The notes below the pieces were generated by a model. The model ran no database searches. It had not been told where the DNA came from and saw only the letters and a list, made by a program, of their open reading frames with translations. Positions 53,828-64,000 of a stretch of DNA of 64,000 nt are shown here, piece after piece. Numbering within the stretch: the stretch's first letter is position 1; each line of letters opens with the position of its first letter. Made by a program: the position numbers and the translations under genes. The stretch covers positions 1 to 64,000 of the forward strand of contig NZ_VIRS01000004.1 of NCBI RefSeq assembly GCF_006912135.1. Reading direction: 5' to 3'. The DNA comes from Cryptosporangium phraense. Its GTDB lineage: Bacteria; Actinomycetota; Actinomycetes; Mycobacteriales; Cryptosporangiaceae.

Positions 53828-56059
53828 CTACAGGACCGTCAACAGCGACGGCTGTGACGTCGCGGTCTCGGAGCCGTTCGTCGCTACCGCCCGGTAGCGG
53901 TAGCCGGTCAACGAGGAAACCAGGCCCGACAGCGTCAGCTTCGGCGTCGTCGCGCCGCTCACCGTGCTGCTGTTGGTGACCGGCGTCCAGGTCGCCCCCA
54001 GCGCCGGAGCCAACTGCTGCCACTGGACCGTCGGCGCCGGATCGCCACCGAGGGTCACCGACAGCGATACCGCTCCGTTCGTCGCTCCGGTCACGGTCGA
54101 CGTCGGGTTCGTGATCGACAGCGGGCTACCGGCCACGGTCAGCAGCGCCGAGTCCGACACCGCGGGCGTGTCCACACCGTTGGTCGCCACGACCCGGTAC
54201 CGGTTGCCGTTCTGGTCCTTGGTCAGACCGGTCAGCGTCAGCGTCGCCAGGTTGCCGACCTGCGCGGCCAGCGCACCGGAGCCGAGAGCGACGTTCGCCC
54301 AGCGGGCGTTCGACCCGGTCCCCAGCACCTGCCAGCGGGTCGTCGGCGTCGGGTCACCGGACACCGTCGCCGAGAACGTCGCCGCCCCGAGCGCCGCGGT
54401 CTGCGCCGTCGGGTTGGAGACGTCGGCCGCGGTGCCCACGGTCAGCGTCGCCGCGTCGGACACGACCTGGCCGACCGTGTTCTTCACGACCGCCCGGTAG
54501 CGGGCGGCGTTGGCCGCGGACGTCAAACCGGACAGCGGCAGCGTCGCCACCCCGGCCGACACCGAGCCCGAGGCGGCCGGCAGATCCTCCCACGTGGACC
54601 CACCCGGCGAGCGCCGCTGCCAGGTCACGGTCGGCACCGGGTCACCGGTCACGTTCACCGAGAACGACGTCGCGCCGGACGAGGCGATCTTGTCGACCGG
54701 GTTGGTGACGGTCGGCACCGCCCCCACGGTCACGGTCGCCGCGTCGGAGACCACCGTGTCGATCGCGTTCTTCACGACCGCCCGGTAGCGGGAGCCGCTC
54801 AGCACCGACGTCAGGCCGGAGAGCGGCAGCGAGGCCGTCACGCCGGACGAGCCGGCCGACGCGGTGGTCCCGAGGCCCGGCAGGTCCTCCCACTGCGACC
54901 CGGTGGCCGGCGAACGCCGCTGCCAGGTCACGACCGGCGTCGGGTCTCCGGTCGCGGTGACCGACAGCGTGACGCCGCCGCCGATCGCCAGCTTGTCCAC
55001 CGGGTTCGTGACCGTCGGCTTGGAGCCGGCGACGGTCAGTGTGGCCGGGTCGGACTGCGCGTTCTCGCCGTAGACGTTCGACGCGACGACCCGGTACTGG
55101 GCCCCGCTGTCCGCGGTCGTCAGCTTGGACAGCTTCAGCGTGGCGACGCCGTCCGCGAAGCTCGTCGCCGCGTTCTCCGAGGCCACGTCCAGCCACAGGC
55201 CACCGACCGAGACCCGCCGTTGCCAGCGCACCGTCGGCACCGGGTTACCGGTGATCGTCGAGGTCAGCGTCGCGTTCCCGTCGACCGCGGTCTGATCGGC
55301 CGGGTTGGTGACGGTCGGCTTCACCCCGACGTCGATCTTGACCGGGTCGGAGATGTCGACGCCGACCTGGTTCGTCACGACCAGCCGGTACGAGTTCTTG
55401 GCGACGTCTGTCGTCAGGTTCGAGAGCAGCAGGGTGCCGGTGCGCGCGCCGGAGACCGTCGAGCTGTTGGTCAGCGACGCCCAGCGCGGCACGACCAGGC
55501 CCGAGGCCGGTCGCAGCAGCTGCCAGCTGTAGGTCAGCGGCGTCATCCCGACCGGGACGGTGGACGTCAGATGGACGCTCCCACCGGTCACGACCCGCGA
55601 CTCGGACTGCGAGACGTTGCTGATCAGCGGTGGGTCACCGACGACCGGTGTGACCGAGTCCGACGTCGTCGACCCGCCGTTGGTACTGCTGACGACGACG
55701 CGCAGCCCGATGTTGTTCAGCGCGGACGTCGCGTTCTTGATCGTCAGCGTGTTCGAGTCGGCGCCGGTGTAGCCGAGGCCGAGGATGTCGGCCGAGCCCA
55801 GCGCGGGCAGCCAGAGACCCGAGCCCTTGAGCAGCTCGTACTGCCACTGGTAGGTGAGGGACCCGTCGTCGGTCGGCGTCGCCGACACGGACAGTTGGAC
55901 GTCGGAGCCGGTCGGCGTGGCCTCGACGGTTGGTGCGACGGTGATCGTGGGCGGCGACGCCAGTGCCGGTGTCGGTACCCCGACGAGCGCGACGGCGAGG
56001 GCGGTTCCGGCCGCTAGGGCCAGCCCTCGGCGCGCCCGATCGGACGCCAGTCTTTGCAT
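53828..56059 (-). CDS. Secreted protein of seven Ig-like repeats
   Basis: A 743-residue exported protein. The signal peptide (RARRGLALAAGTALAVALVG) is cut near ALAS, followed by seven Ig-like modules of about 95-100 residues up to the C-terminus. Each module starts with a PTVTNP-type linker and has a VTWQRR/VQWQ core Trp, a LPLSGLTS strand and a YRAVVKN/YRVVATN end. Modules 4 and 5 are the closest pair and share long DNA identity. No catalytic domain or anchor motif is visible. ATG at 56059 with GGGGGGAA upstream, like its neighbour at 53618. Probably a surface or matrix protein that binds carbohydrate or other cells. Confidence 0.85.
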   Translation of the reverse strand: MQRLASDRARRGLALAAGTALAVALVGVPTPALASPPTITVAPTVEATPTGSDVQLSVSATPTDDGSLTYQWQYELLKGSGLWLPALGSADILGLGYTGADSNTLTIKNATSALNNIGLRVVVSSTNGGSTTSDSVTPVVGDPPLISNVSQSESRVVTGGSVHLTSTVPVGMTPLTYSWQLLRPASGLVVPRWASLTNSSTVSGARTGTLLLSNLTTDVAKNSYRLVVTNQVGVDISDPVKIDVGVKPTVTNPADQTAVDGNATLTSTITGNPVPTVRWQRRVSVGGLWLDVASENAATSFADGVATLKLSKLTTADSGAQYRVVASNVYGENAQSDPATLTVAGSKPTVTNPVDKLAIGGGVTLSVTATGDPTPVVTWQRRSPATGSQWEDLPGLGTTASAGSSGVTASLPLSGLTSVLSGSRYRAVVKNAIDTVVSDAATVTVGAVPTVTNPVDKIASSGATSFSVNVTGDPVPTVTWQRRSPGGSTWEDLPAASGSVSAGVATLPLSGLTSAANAARYRAVVKNTVGQVVSDAATLTVGTAADVSNPTAQTAALGAATFSATVSGDPTPTTRWQVLGTGSNARWANVALGSGALAAQVGNLATLTLTGLTKDQNGNRYRVVATNGVDTPAVSDSALLTVAGSPLSITNPTSTVTGATNGAVSLSVTLGGDPAPTVQWQQLAPALGATWTPVTNSSTVSGATTPKLTLSGLVSSLTGYRYRAVATNGSETATSQPSLLTVL

Positions 56060-56134
56060 GCTTCTTCCCCCCGAAAGCGGTCATATAGACACACACTTCG
56101 GGCGAAGGTTAGCACTGTATGCTCTTTTAACAGA

Positions 56135-56971
56135 TTATGCCCTATTGGCGGCAATACGAGCGAACGTCGCTATGTCGACCGTCTCACCGCGCGCCGTCGG
56201 TGGCACCCCGGCCGCGACCAGCGCCTGCTCGGCCCGGTCGGCCCCGCCGGCCCACCCCGCCAGCGCTGCGCGCAGCGTCTTCCGCCGCTGCGCGAACGCC
56301 GCGTCCACGACCGCGAACGTCTCTTCGCGCGACGCCCCCGTCGGCGGTTCCCGACGCACCATGCGGACGAGTCCCGAGTCGACATTGGGCACCGGCCAGA
56401 ACACCGCCCGCGGAACGGCGCCGGCCTTCGTCACCGCGCAGTACCAGGCCGCCTTGGCGCTCGGCACCCCGTAGGTGCGCGAGCCGGGCGGGGCCGCCAG
56501 CCGGTCGGCCACCTCGGCCTGCACCATGACCAGCCCGGTCCGCAACGTCGGCACGGTCTCGAGCAGGTGCAGGACGACCGGCACCGCGACGTTGTACGGC
56601 AGATTGGCCACCAGCGCCGTCGGGCCGGGCTTTATCGTCGCTCGGAGAGCGTCCGCATGAAGGACCGTGAGCCGATCGGCGAGGTGCGGCAGGCGCTCGG
56701 AGACCGTGGCGGGCAGCGCCCCGGCGAGAACCGGGTCGATCTCGACCGCAACCACCGCCCCGGCCGCCCCGAGCAGGCCGAGCGTGAGCGACCCCAGCCC
56801 CGGACCGACCTCCAGCACGACATCGTCCGGACCGACTTCGGCGGTCCGGACGATGCGTCGAATCGTGTTCGGGTCGTGCAGGAAGTTCTGCCCCAGGGTC
56901 TTGGTGGGACGAACCTCGAGGCGCTCGGCCAGCGCGCGAATCTCAGCCGGGCCGAGCAGGTCGTTGGGCAC
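56135..56971 (-). CDS. ksgA: 16S rRNA (A1518/A1519-N6) dimethyltransferase
   Basis: A 278-residue SAM-dependent enzyme that dimethylates two adenines in helix 45 of 16S rRNA. Motifs are [20 protein letters not shown], the SAM site [25 protein letters not shown], and the catalytic [15 protein letters not shown]. The GTG at 56971 ([14 protein letters not shown]) matches family starts; the frame is open a little further into rpfB. It ends close to the Ig-repeat gene. In the usual rpfB-ksgA order, 10 bp after the rpfB stop. Confidence 0.96.
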   Translation of the reverse strand: MPNDLLGPAEIRALAERLEVRPTKTLGQNFLHDPNTIRRIVRTAEVGPDDVVLEVGPGLGSLTLGLLGAAGAVVAVEIDPVLAGALPATVSERLPHLADRLTVLHADALRATIKPGPTALVANLPYNVAVPVVLHLLETVPTLRTGLVMVQAEVADRLAAPPGSRTYGVPSAKAAWYCAVTKAGAVPRAVFWPVPNVDSGLVRMVRREPPTGASREETFAVVDAAFAQRRKTLRAALAGWAGGADRAEQALVAAGVPPTARGETVDIATFARIAANRA

Positions 56972-56981
56972 GCCAGCGACC

Positions 56982-58097
56982 CTAACTGAATAAGCGGGAC
57001 CCACAGACCGGCCACTGACCGGCGCCGGACCGGGCGTAGAGCATCTGCGCCCGCATCGTCTGCTCCGACGACGAGGCCTGACTGGGCAGACCCGAGCCGC
57101 CCATCGACTGCCAGGTGCCCACGCTGAACTGGTAGAGCCCGTGGTAGGTGCCGCCGGGCGAGACCGCGCCGGGGTTGCCGCCGGACTCGCACTTGGCCAG
57201 CGCGGCCCAGTTCAGGCTACCGCCGCCGGTCGGGTACGACTTCGTGACGGCCTTCTTGGTGCCCTTGACCACGACGGTCGTCGTGGCCGCGGTGACCACG
57301 GTCTTGGAGACGACCTTCTTGCTGGTCACCTTGCCGTCGGTGTAGACGACCCGGACGACCTGCCGGGCGCTCCCGTCGCGGCCCTGCGTCACCGTGCGCC
57401 GGGTTCCGGCGGTCATGCTCGAGTCGGTGCGCGTCTTCACCGGCGACGGGACCGCGACGGTCTGCGTCACGTTCCTCGTGAGGATCCGCTGCACGGTCAC
57501 CTTCTGGCCTTCGGCCAGGATCGTCGCGACCGCGGGCGTCGCCTTGTCGTCGGCGTCCAGTGTGAGTCCGCGCTCGTCGAGCAGTTCGTCCACGGTCGCC
57601 GCGTACGTGGTGGCGGTGGTCGTCCGGCCGTCCGCGGTCAGCGTCACCTGCTTCGGTGTATTGACGCTGAGCACGGCGCCGTTCAGCGGAAGGCGCGAGC
57701 TCCTGGACGCGGACAGTTTGACGTCGCGCCGTCCCATGCTCAGTTCGTCGAGCGCCTCGTCCACAGTGGGCGCGGTGACCCAGACCTCGCGGGTCTCACC
57801 GTCCACGGTGACCTTGAGCTTGCGGGCCCGGTCGATCTCGATCGTGTCGCCCTTGCGGACCTCGGAGTCCAGCGCCGGGATGACCTCGTCGCGGTCGCCG
57901 ACCTTCACGTCGGCGGCGGCCAGCACACCACGGACGTCGTCCGCGTGGGTGTGCACGGTCTGCTGCTCTCCGTCTACACGGAGGGTCACGGCGCGATCGG
58001 TGGCTACCCAGGCACCTCCTCCGACGAGTAAGGCCGCGACCGAGGCGATCTTGATACCGGTAGCTACTTTTTTCGCGCGTGGCGAGCGGTCCTGCAC
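56982..58097 (-). CDS. rpfB: Resuscitation-promoting factor RpfB-like muralytic enzyme
   Basis: A 371-residue exported peptidoglycan hydrolase linked to regrowth from dormancy. The N-terminal membrane helix (about 15-32) is followed by three DUF348 modules (~35-215: [60 protein letters not shown]). A G5 domain (~215-285) comes next, then the transglycosylase-like RPF domain (~295-371: [18 protein letters not shown] with the catalytic Glu, [13 protein letters not shown]). This is the full RpfB layout. GTG start at 58097. A leader of about 140 nt separates it from the predicted promoter. Confidence 0.96.
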   Translation of the reverse strand: MQDRSPRAKKVATGIKIASVAALLVGGGAWVATDRAVTLRVDGEQQTVHTHADDVRGVLAAADVKVGDRDEVIPALDSEVRKGDTIEIDRARKLKVTVDGETREVWVTAPTVDEALDELSMGRRDVKLSASRSSRLPLNGAVLSVNTPKQVTLTADGRTTTATTYAATVDELLDERGLTLDADDKATPAVATILAEGQKVTVQRILTRNVTQTVAVPSPVKTRTDSSMTAGTRRTVTQGRDGSARQVVRVVYTDGKVTSKKVVSKTVVTAATTTVVVKGTKKAVTKSYPTGGGSLNWAALAKCESGGNPGAVSPGGTYHGLYQFSVGTWQSMGGSGLPSQASSSEQTMRAQMLYARSGAGQWPVCGSRLFS

Positions 58098-58243
58098 CCT
58101 GCTCCAGACCTCTGAGTACCCGGGCAGGACGGTGATGCGAACTGCGGTCCACCCCGGCTATCCGGGCCGCTGGGCGACCCGACGGGCCACCATACGTGGG
58201 GTTCTTCCACGCGGCCACCCGCACAAGCAGGGATTAATACGAC

Positions 58244-58272
58244 ATACAATCCGTGTGAGGTCCGATTTGTAA
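58244..58272 (-). promoter_or_regulatory. Predicted rpfB promoter
   Basis: On the minus strand TTACAA (58272-58267) and TTGTAT (58249-58244) are 17 bp apart, resembling -35 and -10 boxes, in a locally AT-rich patch. Transcription from here gives a ~140-nt leader with a small hairpin CCCGG/CCGGG (58153-58166), so riboregulation is possible. Confidence 0.45.
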
Positions 58273-58302
58273 CGGGGTTCCGGGGTGTTTTCGTGGCGGT
58301 GA

Positions 58303-59334
<1,032 letters not shown>

Positions 59335-59350
59335 GGTTCTCCCTCCTAAG

Positions 59351-59399
59351 GGAACTAGAGTTCCGTTAGGAACCGTAACACTAACGGAACTGGAGTTCC
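59351..59399. promoter_or_regulatory. Paired TetR operators between aldo/keto reductase and TetR genes
   Basis: GGAACTAGAGTTCC (59351-59364) and GGAACTGGAGTTCC (59386-59399) are two palindromes that also face each other within a larger inverted repeat, extended by CCGTTAG and CTAACGG. The right copy contains the GGAG that serves as the TetR gene's ribosome site, which suits tight autoregulation. Confidence 0.78.
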
Positions 59400-59403
59400 A
59401 TTA

Positions 59404-60027
59404 ATGGAGTTTCGCCCTGGGGGACGCACGGCCCGGGTGCGCGCTGCCGTGCTGCGGGCGGCCGAGGACGCGCTGATCGAGAACGGGTTCGCGGGCCTCG
59501 ACCTGGCGGACGTCGCCCGCCGGGCGGTCGTGGGCAAGACGACCGTGTACCGGCGCTGGGGGACGGTGCCCGCGCTGGTCGCGGAATTGTTGACCGAGAT
59601 GGCGGCGTCCTCGTCGCCCCGGACCGAGTCCGGGTGGCTGGACGAGGATCTGCGGGCGAACGCCCGGCTGGTACAGCGGACGCTGACCGATGCCCGGCAG
59701 GGGCCGCTGTTCCGGTCGATCCTGGCCGCGGCGCTCACGGACGCCGGGACCGCGGCCGCACTGCGGGACTTCTACGAGGTGCGGGTCGCGGAGTGGGCGC
59801 CGGTCGTGGAGGCCGCGGTCGCGCGGGGCGAGCTGCCGGCCGGGACGGATCCGGAGAAGGTGATCCGGGCGGTGTCGGCGCCGCTGTACTACCGCCTGCT
59901 GACGGCGGCCGGTCCGGAGGAAGCCGACGCCGACGCCGCGGCATCCGTAGCGGCCGCCGCCGCCCGAGCGGGGGCCTTCCGAAGCCCTGGCCCGCCGGTT
60001 CGGGGAGCTGACCGTTCGGCGGGGTGA
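59404..60027 (+). CDS. TetR-family regulator of the divergent aldo/keto reductase
   Basis: A 207-residue TetR regulator. The DNA-binding domain is VLRAAEDALIENGFAGLDLA with RRAVVGKTTVYRRWGTVPAL. The helical ligand domain (TetR_C type) runs to about 170, and the last ~30 residues are Ala/Gly/Pro-rich and atypical. The ATG at 59404 lies 4 bp after the right operator. The C-terminal 15 residues read more like a TetR tail in another frame, so a late frameshift is possible but unproven. Confidence 0.87.
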   Translation: MEFRPGGRTARVRAAVLRAAEDALIENGFAGLDLADVARRAVVGKTTVYRRWGTVPALVAELLTEMAASSSPRTESGWLDEDLRANARLVQRTLTDARQGPLFRSILAAALTDAGTAAALRDFYEVRVAEWAPVVEAAVARGELPAGTDPEKVIRAVSAPLYYRLLTAAGPEEADADAAASVAAAAARAGAFRSPGPPVRGADRSAG

Positions 60028-60370
60028 GGCGGTGGGGAACGAGCCCTTGGCGGGGCCCTACCGCCGTCCCGGGCCGTCGGCCGCCGCGTCCGCGACGGCG
60101 CGGTCGACGATGCGATCGATGGCGGTGCTGACCGGCAGGACGCGCCGGAAGGGATGCCTCGACGGAGACCGCCCACGGACAATGGAGCGCGGACCGCGTC
60201 AGGCAGTTCCGCCGGGGAGGGCCGAGGCCCGTGCTCGACCGAGCAGCGGAGGCCAGTCAGCGCCGCGAGCGGTTGCTGATCACCGCCGGCCCAGCCGGCG
60301 AGCCACGTCCCCGCGCCGAAGCCGATACAGCCACCGGCCGCGACGGGGTCTGGCTAGCACGGGGCGCGGC

Positions 60371-60970
60371 CGTCCCGGAAGCACAGCCACCCCGAAGACA
60401 CAGCCGACACGGCCGCAGCCACCCCGAAGGCACAGCCGACGCGGCCGCAGCCGTCGCGGGCGCGCAACCGTCGCGGGCACGCAACCGTCGCGGGGGCGCG
60501 GCCATCCCGGGCCGCAGCCGTCGTGGAGGCGCACCCGTCGCCGCGGGGCGCAGCCATCACGGGAGCTGCAGCCGTCCCGGGGGCGTAGCTAGCGCGGGGC
60601 ACAGCTGGCGCGGAGGCGCACCCGTCGCCGCGGGGGCGCAGCCATCACGGGAGCTGCAGCCGTCCCGGGGGCGTAGCTAGCGCGGGGCACAGCTGGCGCG
60701 GAGGCGCAGCTGGCGCGGGGGCGTAGCTGGCGCGGGGGCGTAGCTGGCGCGGGGGCGTAGCTGGCGCGGGGGCGTAGCTGGCGCGGGGCGCGGCCATCCA
60801 GGGGCGCAGCCGTCGTGGAGGCGCACCCGTCGCCGCGGGGGCGCAGCCATCGCGGGAGCTGCAGCCGTCCCGGGGCGCGGCTGGCGCGGGGGCGCGGCCG
60901 TCCCCGGGGGCGCGGCTGGGGCGCCCCTCCCAGAGGCGCTGCCGTCCAGAGGCACGGCCCGCGCACGACC
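60371..60970. repeat. Degenerate 17-bp minisatellite with higher-order 87-bp repeat
   Basis: Most of the span can be cut into ~17-bp units of the form GGCGCAGCCRTCRCGGG or CGTAGCTGGCGCGGGGG. The cleanest array is 60672-60788: seven units, the last four near-identical at 60722, 60739, 60756 and 60773. A unit block of 87-88 bp is duplicated in tandem at 60527-60613 and 60614-60701, with a third partial copy at 60818-60889. The 17-bp period does not preserve reading frame, arguing against coding. It is not CRISPR: there are no unique spacers. Confidence 0.85.
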
Positions 60971-61008
60971 TGGCCCGCGCACGACCTGGCCCGCGCACGA
61001 CCTGGCCC
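60961..61008. repeat. Three perfect 16-bp tandem repeats
   Basis: GCGCACGACCTGGCCC occurs at 60961-60976, 60977-60992 and 60993-61008 without a single change, next to the minisatellite. Recent amplification by slippage is likely. Confidence 0.92.
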
Positions 61009-61287
61009 GCGAGCCACCTGCGTTGCTGCGCAATCGGCGCCACCGTCCCGACCCCATCGCCGCCGCCGCGGCCGGCCCCGGCACTCGACACCGAGACCCA
61101 CGACCGGCATCACACCGCCGAATGCAGCATCAACCGCGCCACGCGCCCCACGCAGTCGCCTCCGCCGCGACCAAGACCCGCCCCTCGACCCTGCGCATCG
61201 CCGCGATCAGCTCAGCACACCCGACGGTGCGTCCGCCCGGCGCAAACCGACGAGCCGCCCAGCGCAAACCGGCCGGGCACGCGCCCC

Positions 61288-62103
61288 TCAGCCGGCCGGG
61301 CCGAAGATTCGATCTCCCGTGGCCATCATCGTGGCCGCCAATTCGTCGACGTCCTCGCCGCGGTATTCGGCGATCGCCCGCAGCGTCAACGGGATCAGGT
61401 ACGGCGCATTCGGGCGCCCCCGGTACGGCATCGGCGTCAAGTACGGCGCATCCGTCTCCACCAGCAACAACTCCCGCGGCGCGACCGCCACCGCATCGCG
61501 CAGATTCTGCGCGTTCTTGAACGTCACCGTCCCGGCGAAACTCATCACGTACCCGAGCGACGCACACCGACGCGCCATCTCCGCGTCGCCCGAGTAGCAG
61601 TGGAACACCACGCGATCGGGCGCGCCCTCCGACTCGAGCACCCGGAAGATGTCCGAGTGCGCGTCCCGGTCGTGGATCACCAGCGCCTTGTCGTACTGCT
61701 TGGCCAGCTGGATGTGCGCCCGGAACGAGTACTCCTGGGCCTTCACGCCGTCGGGACCGGTGCGGAAGTAGTCGAGCCCCGTCTCGCCGATCCCGCGCAC
61801 CTCCGGCCGCGCCGCCAGCGCCTCGATCTCGCGCAGCGAAGCGTCCAGATCAGAGACGTCCGGAGCCTCGTTCGGATGCAGCGCAACGGTGGCCGACACC
61901 GACGGATGGACCGCGGCCAAGTCCGCGGCCCACACCGACGACGGGACGTCACAACCGACCTGGATCACCCGGGTGACGCCCACCGCCGCGGCCCGGGCCA
62001 GGGCCGCGGCGGGGTCGCCGCCCACGATGTCGAGGTGGGTGTGGCTGTCGAGAACGGGTGTCCTCAGCGGCGGCGGGTCAGGTGGGGCCTCGCCCCGACT
62101 CAC
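61288..62103 (-). CDS. tatD: TatD-family metal-dependent deoxyribonuclease
   Basis: A 271-residue TIM-barrel hydrolase. Metal ligands are visible in [37 protein letters not shown] and [12 protein letters not shown]. TatD enzymes act as 3'-5' exonucleases in DNA repair. The GTG at 62103 overlaps the metG stop (GTGA); the frame stays open into metG but the extension is not family-like. The gene ends at the border of the repeat-rich stretch, which separates it from rpfB by 3 kb instead of the usual direct adjacency. Confidence 0.95.
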   Translation of the reverse strand: MSRGEAPPDPPPLRTPVLDSHTHLDIVGGDPAAALARAAAVGVTRVIQVGCDVPSSVWAADLAAVHPSVSATVALHPNEAPDVSDLDASLREIEALAARPEVRGIGETGLDYFRTGPDGVKAQEYSFRAHIQLAKQYDKALVIHDRDAHSDIFRVLESEGAPDRVVFHCYSGDAEMARRCASLGYVMSFAGTVTFKNAQNLRDAVAVAPRELLLVETDAPYLTPMPYRGRPNAPYLIPLTLRAIAEYRGEDVDELAATMMATGDRIFGPAG

Positions 62104-63890
62104 TCCCCCTCCAACCGCTTGATCTCGTCCTCCACGATCGACTCGTCGAGCTTCTTGAACACCGGCTTCGGCGGCGCGAGCGGCCGGCCGACCTCGATCG
62201 GCCGCGACGCCCACCGGGCCTGCGCGGCCGCGTAGTCGCCCTGGATCACCGGGTAGTCGGGTCCGCCTTCTTCAGAAACCTCGCGGATCTCCGGCGACCC
62301 CGACCACACCCCGCTCTCCCCCAGCAACTCGTGGATCTTCTGCGCCGAGTGCGGCAGGAACGGCGTCAGCATGGCCTTGCAGTCGTCGACGACCTGCAGC
62401 GCGGTGTACAGAACCGTGTCCCGCCGCTCGTGCGTCGAAGGATCCTTGAGCGCCCACGGCGCCTGGTCCGACAGGTACTTGTTCGCGTCCCCGACGACCC
62501 GCATCGCCTCGCCGAGCGCCGCCTTGAAACGCGACCGTTCGAGCAGCCCACCCACCGTGGCGAACGCGGCTTTGGACGAGTCGAGCAGCGCCGCGTCGGC
62601 CTCGGTGAGCGTCCCGGGAGTGGGCACCGCCCCGACGTTCTTGGCCGCCAGCGAGATCGACCGGTTGACGAGGTTTCCCCAGCCCGCGACCAGCTCGTCG
62701 TTGTTGCGGCGCCGGAACTCCGTCCAGGTGAAGTCGGTGTCCTGGTTCTCCGGCCCGGCGGCGGCGATGAAGTACCGCAGCGAGTCGGCGTCGTACCGGG
62801 ACAGGAAGTCGTTCACGTAGATGACGACCCGGCGCGACGACGAGAACTTCTTGCCCTCCATCGTGAGGAACTCGCTGGAGACGACCTCGGTCGGCAGCTC
62901 GAGCGTGCCGTACTCACCCGGGCTGCCCCCGTGCGCGCCGAGCCCGTTGTAGCCCAGGAGCTCAGCCGGCCAGATCTGCGAGTGGAACGTGATGTTGTCC
63001 TTGCCCATGAAGTAGAACGAGGACGACTCGGGGTTGCACCACCACGACTTCCACGCGTCGGGCTCCCCGGACCGGCGGGCCCACTCGATCGACGCCGAGA
63101 GGTACCCGATCACCGCGTCGAACCAGACGTAGAGCCGCTTGTTGGCGTTGTTCTCCCAGCCGGGCAGCGGCACCGGGACGCCCCAGTCGATGTCCCGCGT
63201 CATCGCCCGCGGCTTGAGGTCGTCGAGCAGGTTCAGCGAGAACTTGAGGACGTTCGGCCGCCAGTCGGTGCGGGTCTGCAGCCAGGACCCGAGCGCCTCG
63301 GCCAGCGCGGGCAGGTCGAGGAAGAAGTGCTCGGTCTCGACGAACTTCGGCACCTCACCGTTGATGCGCGACTTCGGGTCGATGAGGTCGGTGGGGTCGA
63401 GCTGGTTGCCGCAGTTGTCGCACTGGTCGCCGCGGGCGCTCGGGTAGCCGCAGATCGGGCAGGTGCCCTCGATGTAGCGGTCGGGCAGCGTCCGGCCGGT
63501 GGACGGGCTGATCGCACCCTTCGTCGTCTTCTCGATCATGTACCCGTTGCGGTGGAGCGTCTTGAACAGCTCCTGCGCCACCGCGTAGTGGTTACGGGTG
63601 GTGGTGCGGGTGAACAGGTCGTACGACAGCCCGAGGCCTTGCAGGTCGTCGACGATCACCCGGTTGTAGCGGTCGGCGAGCTCGCGGGGAGTCACGCCCT
63701 CCTGCTCGGCCTGGACCAGGATCGGCGTCCCGTGCTCGTCGGTGCCCGAGACCATCAGTACCTTGTTGCCCGCCATGCGCTGGTACCGGCTGAAGACGTC
63801 GGAAGGAACGCCGAATCCGGAGACGTGGCCGATGTGCCGCGGGCCGTTTGCGTAAGGCCACGCGACCGCGGTGAGGATGTGACGGGTCAT
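62100..63890 (-). CDS. metG: Methionyl-tRNA synthetase
   Basis: A 596-residue class I aminoacyl-tRNA synthetase. The HIGH motif is [14 protein letters not shown] (about 12-25). One zinc knuckle, CPICG with CDNCG, is near 145-165. The KMSKS position reads KKFSSSR (about 350), as in other actinobacterial enzymes. A helical anticodon-binding domain follows and there is no C-terminal EMAP domain. Length is usual. ATG at 63890. The region 63891-64000 upstream holds no recognisable gene before the window ends. Confidence 0.97.
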   Translation of the reverse strand: MTRHILTAVAWPYANGPRHIGHVSGFGVPSDVFSRYQRMAGNKVLMVSGTDEHGTPILVQAEQEGVTPRELADRYNRVIVDDLQGLGLSYDLFTRTTTRNHYAVAQELFKTLHRNGYMIEKTTKGAISPSTGRTLPDRYIEGTCPICGYPSARGDQCDNCGNQLDPTDLIDPKSRINGEVPKFVETEHFFLDLPALAEALGSWLQTRTDWRPNVLKFSLNLLDDLKPRAMTRDIDWGVPVPLPGWENNANKRLYVWFDAVIGYLSASIEWARRSGEPDAWKSWWCNPESSSFYFMGKDNITFHSQIWPAELLGYNGLGAHGGSPGEYGTLELPTEVVSSEFLTMEGKKFSSSRRVVIYVNDFLSRYDADSLRYFIAAAGPENQDTDFTWTEFRRRNNDELVAGWGNLVNRSISLAAKNVGAVPTPGTLTEADAALLDSSKAAFATVGGLLERSRFKAALGEAMRVVGDANKYLSDQAPWALKDPSTHERRDTVLYTALQVVDDCKAMLTPFLPHSAQKIHELLGESGVWSGSPEIREVSEEGGPDYPVIQGDYAAAQARWASRPIEVGRPLAPPKPVFKKLDESIVEDEIKRLEGE

Positions 63891-64000
63891 GCATCTACCC
63901 TAGGCCGTCGGTAGGAAAGCATTTCCTCCCCAGGGCGGCACGCCGAACGCGGGGCGGTGCGACAAATCGGACACCGCGCGCGGTCCAATGGATCCGTGGG

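Larger units (their letters stand above)
60028..61287. other. 1.26-kb gene-free, GC-rich, repeat-filled stretch
   Basis: No credible gene lies between the TetR and tatD genes. All six frames are open for long distances only because the sequence is extremely GC-rich and repetitive, and the predicted peptides are Ala/Pro/Arg repeats. From about 60371 to 60970 the DNA is a degenerate 17-bp minisatellite; 60961-61008 is a 16-bp triplicate. 60028-60370 and 61009-61287 show no recognisable feature. Confidence 0.75.

Noticed and set aside
59940-60027. Frameshift near the 3' end of the TetR gene
   Set aside because: Another frame reads EALARRFGELTVRRG, but it then runs on without a near stop codon, so an error or mutation cannot be told from chance.
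60672-61008. CRISPR-like repeat array
   Set aside because: Units are directly adjacent with no unique spacers and no cas genes are present.
60589-61113. Overlapping open frames in the repeat-rich stretch
   Set aside because: Peptides are 17-residue repeats produced in all three frames by a 17-bp DNA period; no ribosome sites or family match.
62100-63890. Non-canonical KMSKS (KFSSSR) as a sign of defective MetG
   Set aside because: KFSSSR-type motifs are usual for actinobacterial methionyl-tRNA synthetases.
63891-64000. Start of a divergent gene at the right edge
   Set aside because: An ATG and a GTG occur in the last ~15 bp, but too little sequence remains to support any gene.

Overview
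The window is chromosomal DNA from a high-GC actinobacterium with large, well-spaced intergenic regions. Its housekeeping backbone follows the order long known from mycobacteria and streptomycetes: metG-tatD-rpfB-ksgA-ispE-ABC-F, then a Rv1019-like TetR gene, tRNA-Gln, glmU-prs-rplY-pth, then mfd and mazG. GTG starts, 4-bp start/stop overlaps, Ser/Thr kinases, an Rpf and an FHA protein fit a morphologically complex actinomycete (Frankia/Cryptosporangium-like). The genus is not provable from this sequence alone.

Accessory blocks sit between these core genes. From 0 to 14.7 kb, mazG and a SurA-like lipoprotein gene are followed by a signalling island: a kinase fused to FHA-like and EccC-like regions, a second kinase with a DLG motif, a TetR/DUF1772 pair, a CPA2 antiporter, a two-TM protein resembling a conjugation coupling ATPase without a P-loop, and a three-gene operon for a flavoprotein, a 4-TM protein and a zinc-ribbon/FHA protein. 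mfd (14.8-18.4 kb), a membrane protein gene, ppc and an aldo/keto reductase gene follow.

From 23.4 to 38.8 kb lies a Wzx/Wzy-type exopolysaccharide locus. It encodes two chain-length-type proteins, a membrane-anchored propeller-like protein, an initiating phosphoglycosyl transferase, a small kinase-like protein, a GT4, a GT4-GT2 fusion, a polymerase/ligase, a flippase, a sulfotransferase and a secreted propeller/FN3 protein. A CysQ-type phosphatase gene, which would recycle PAP, follows convergently. The reading I favour is a sulfated surface polysaccharide. Between it and pth is a three-gene sigma operon (38.9-40.5 kb) whose first gene encodes a sigma region 2 with no region 4.

From 40.5 to 64 kb the backbone resumes. 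It contains a structured RNA candidate upstream of rplY, a tRNA-Gln, a desaturase gene with a 31-bp palindromic operator, the Rv1019-like TetR, DUF4383, ABC-F and ispE (probable CTG start). An accessory insertion between ispE and ksgA holds a decayed AbiEi-like pseudogene and two large secreted Ig-repeat proteins. After ksgA and rpfB come an aldo/keto reductase/TetR divergent pair, a 1.26-kb gene-free stretch containing a GC-rich 17-bp minisatellite with an 87-bp higher-order repeat, and finally tatD and metG. No transposase, phage gene, CRISPR array or rRNA gene was seen.
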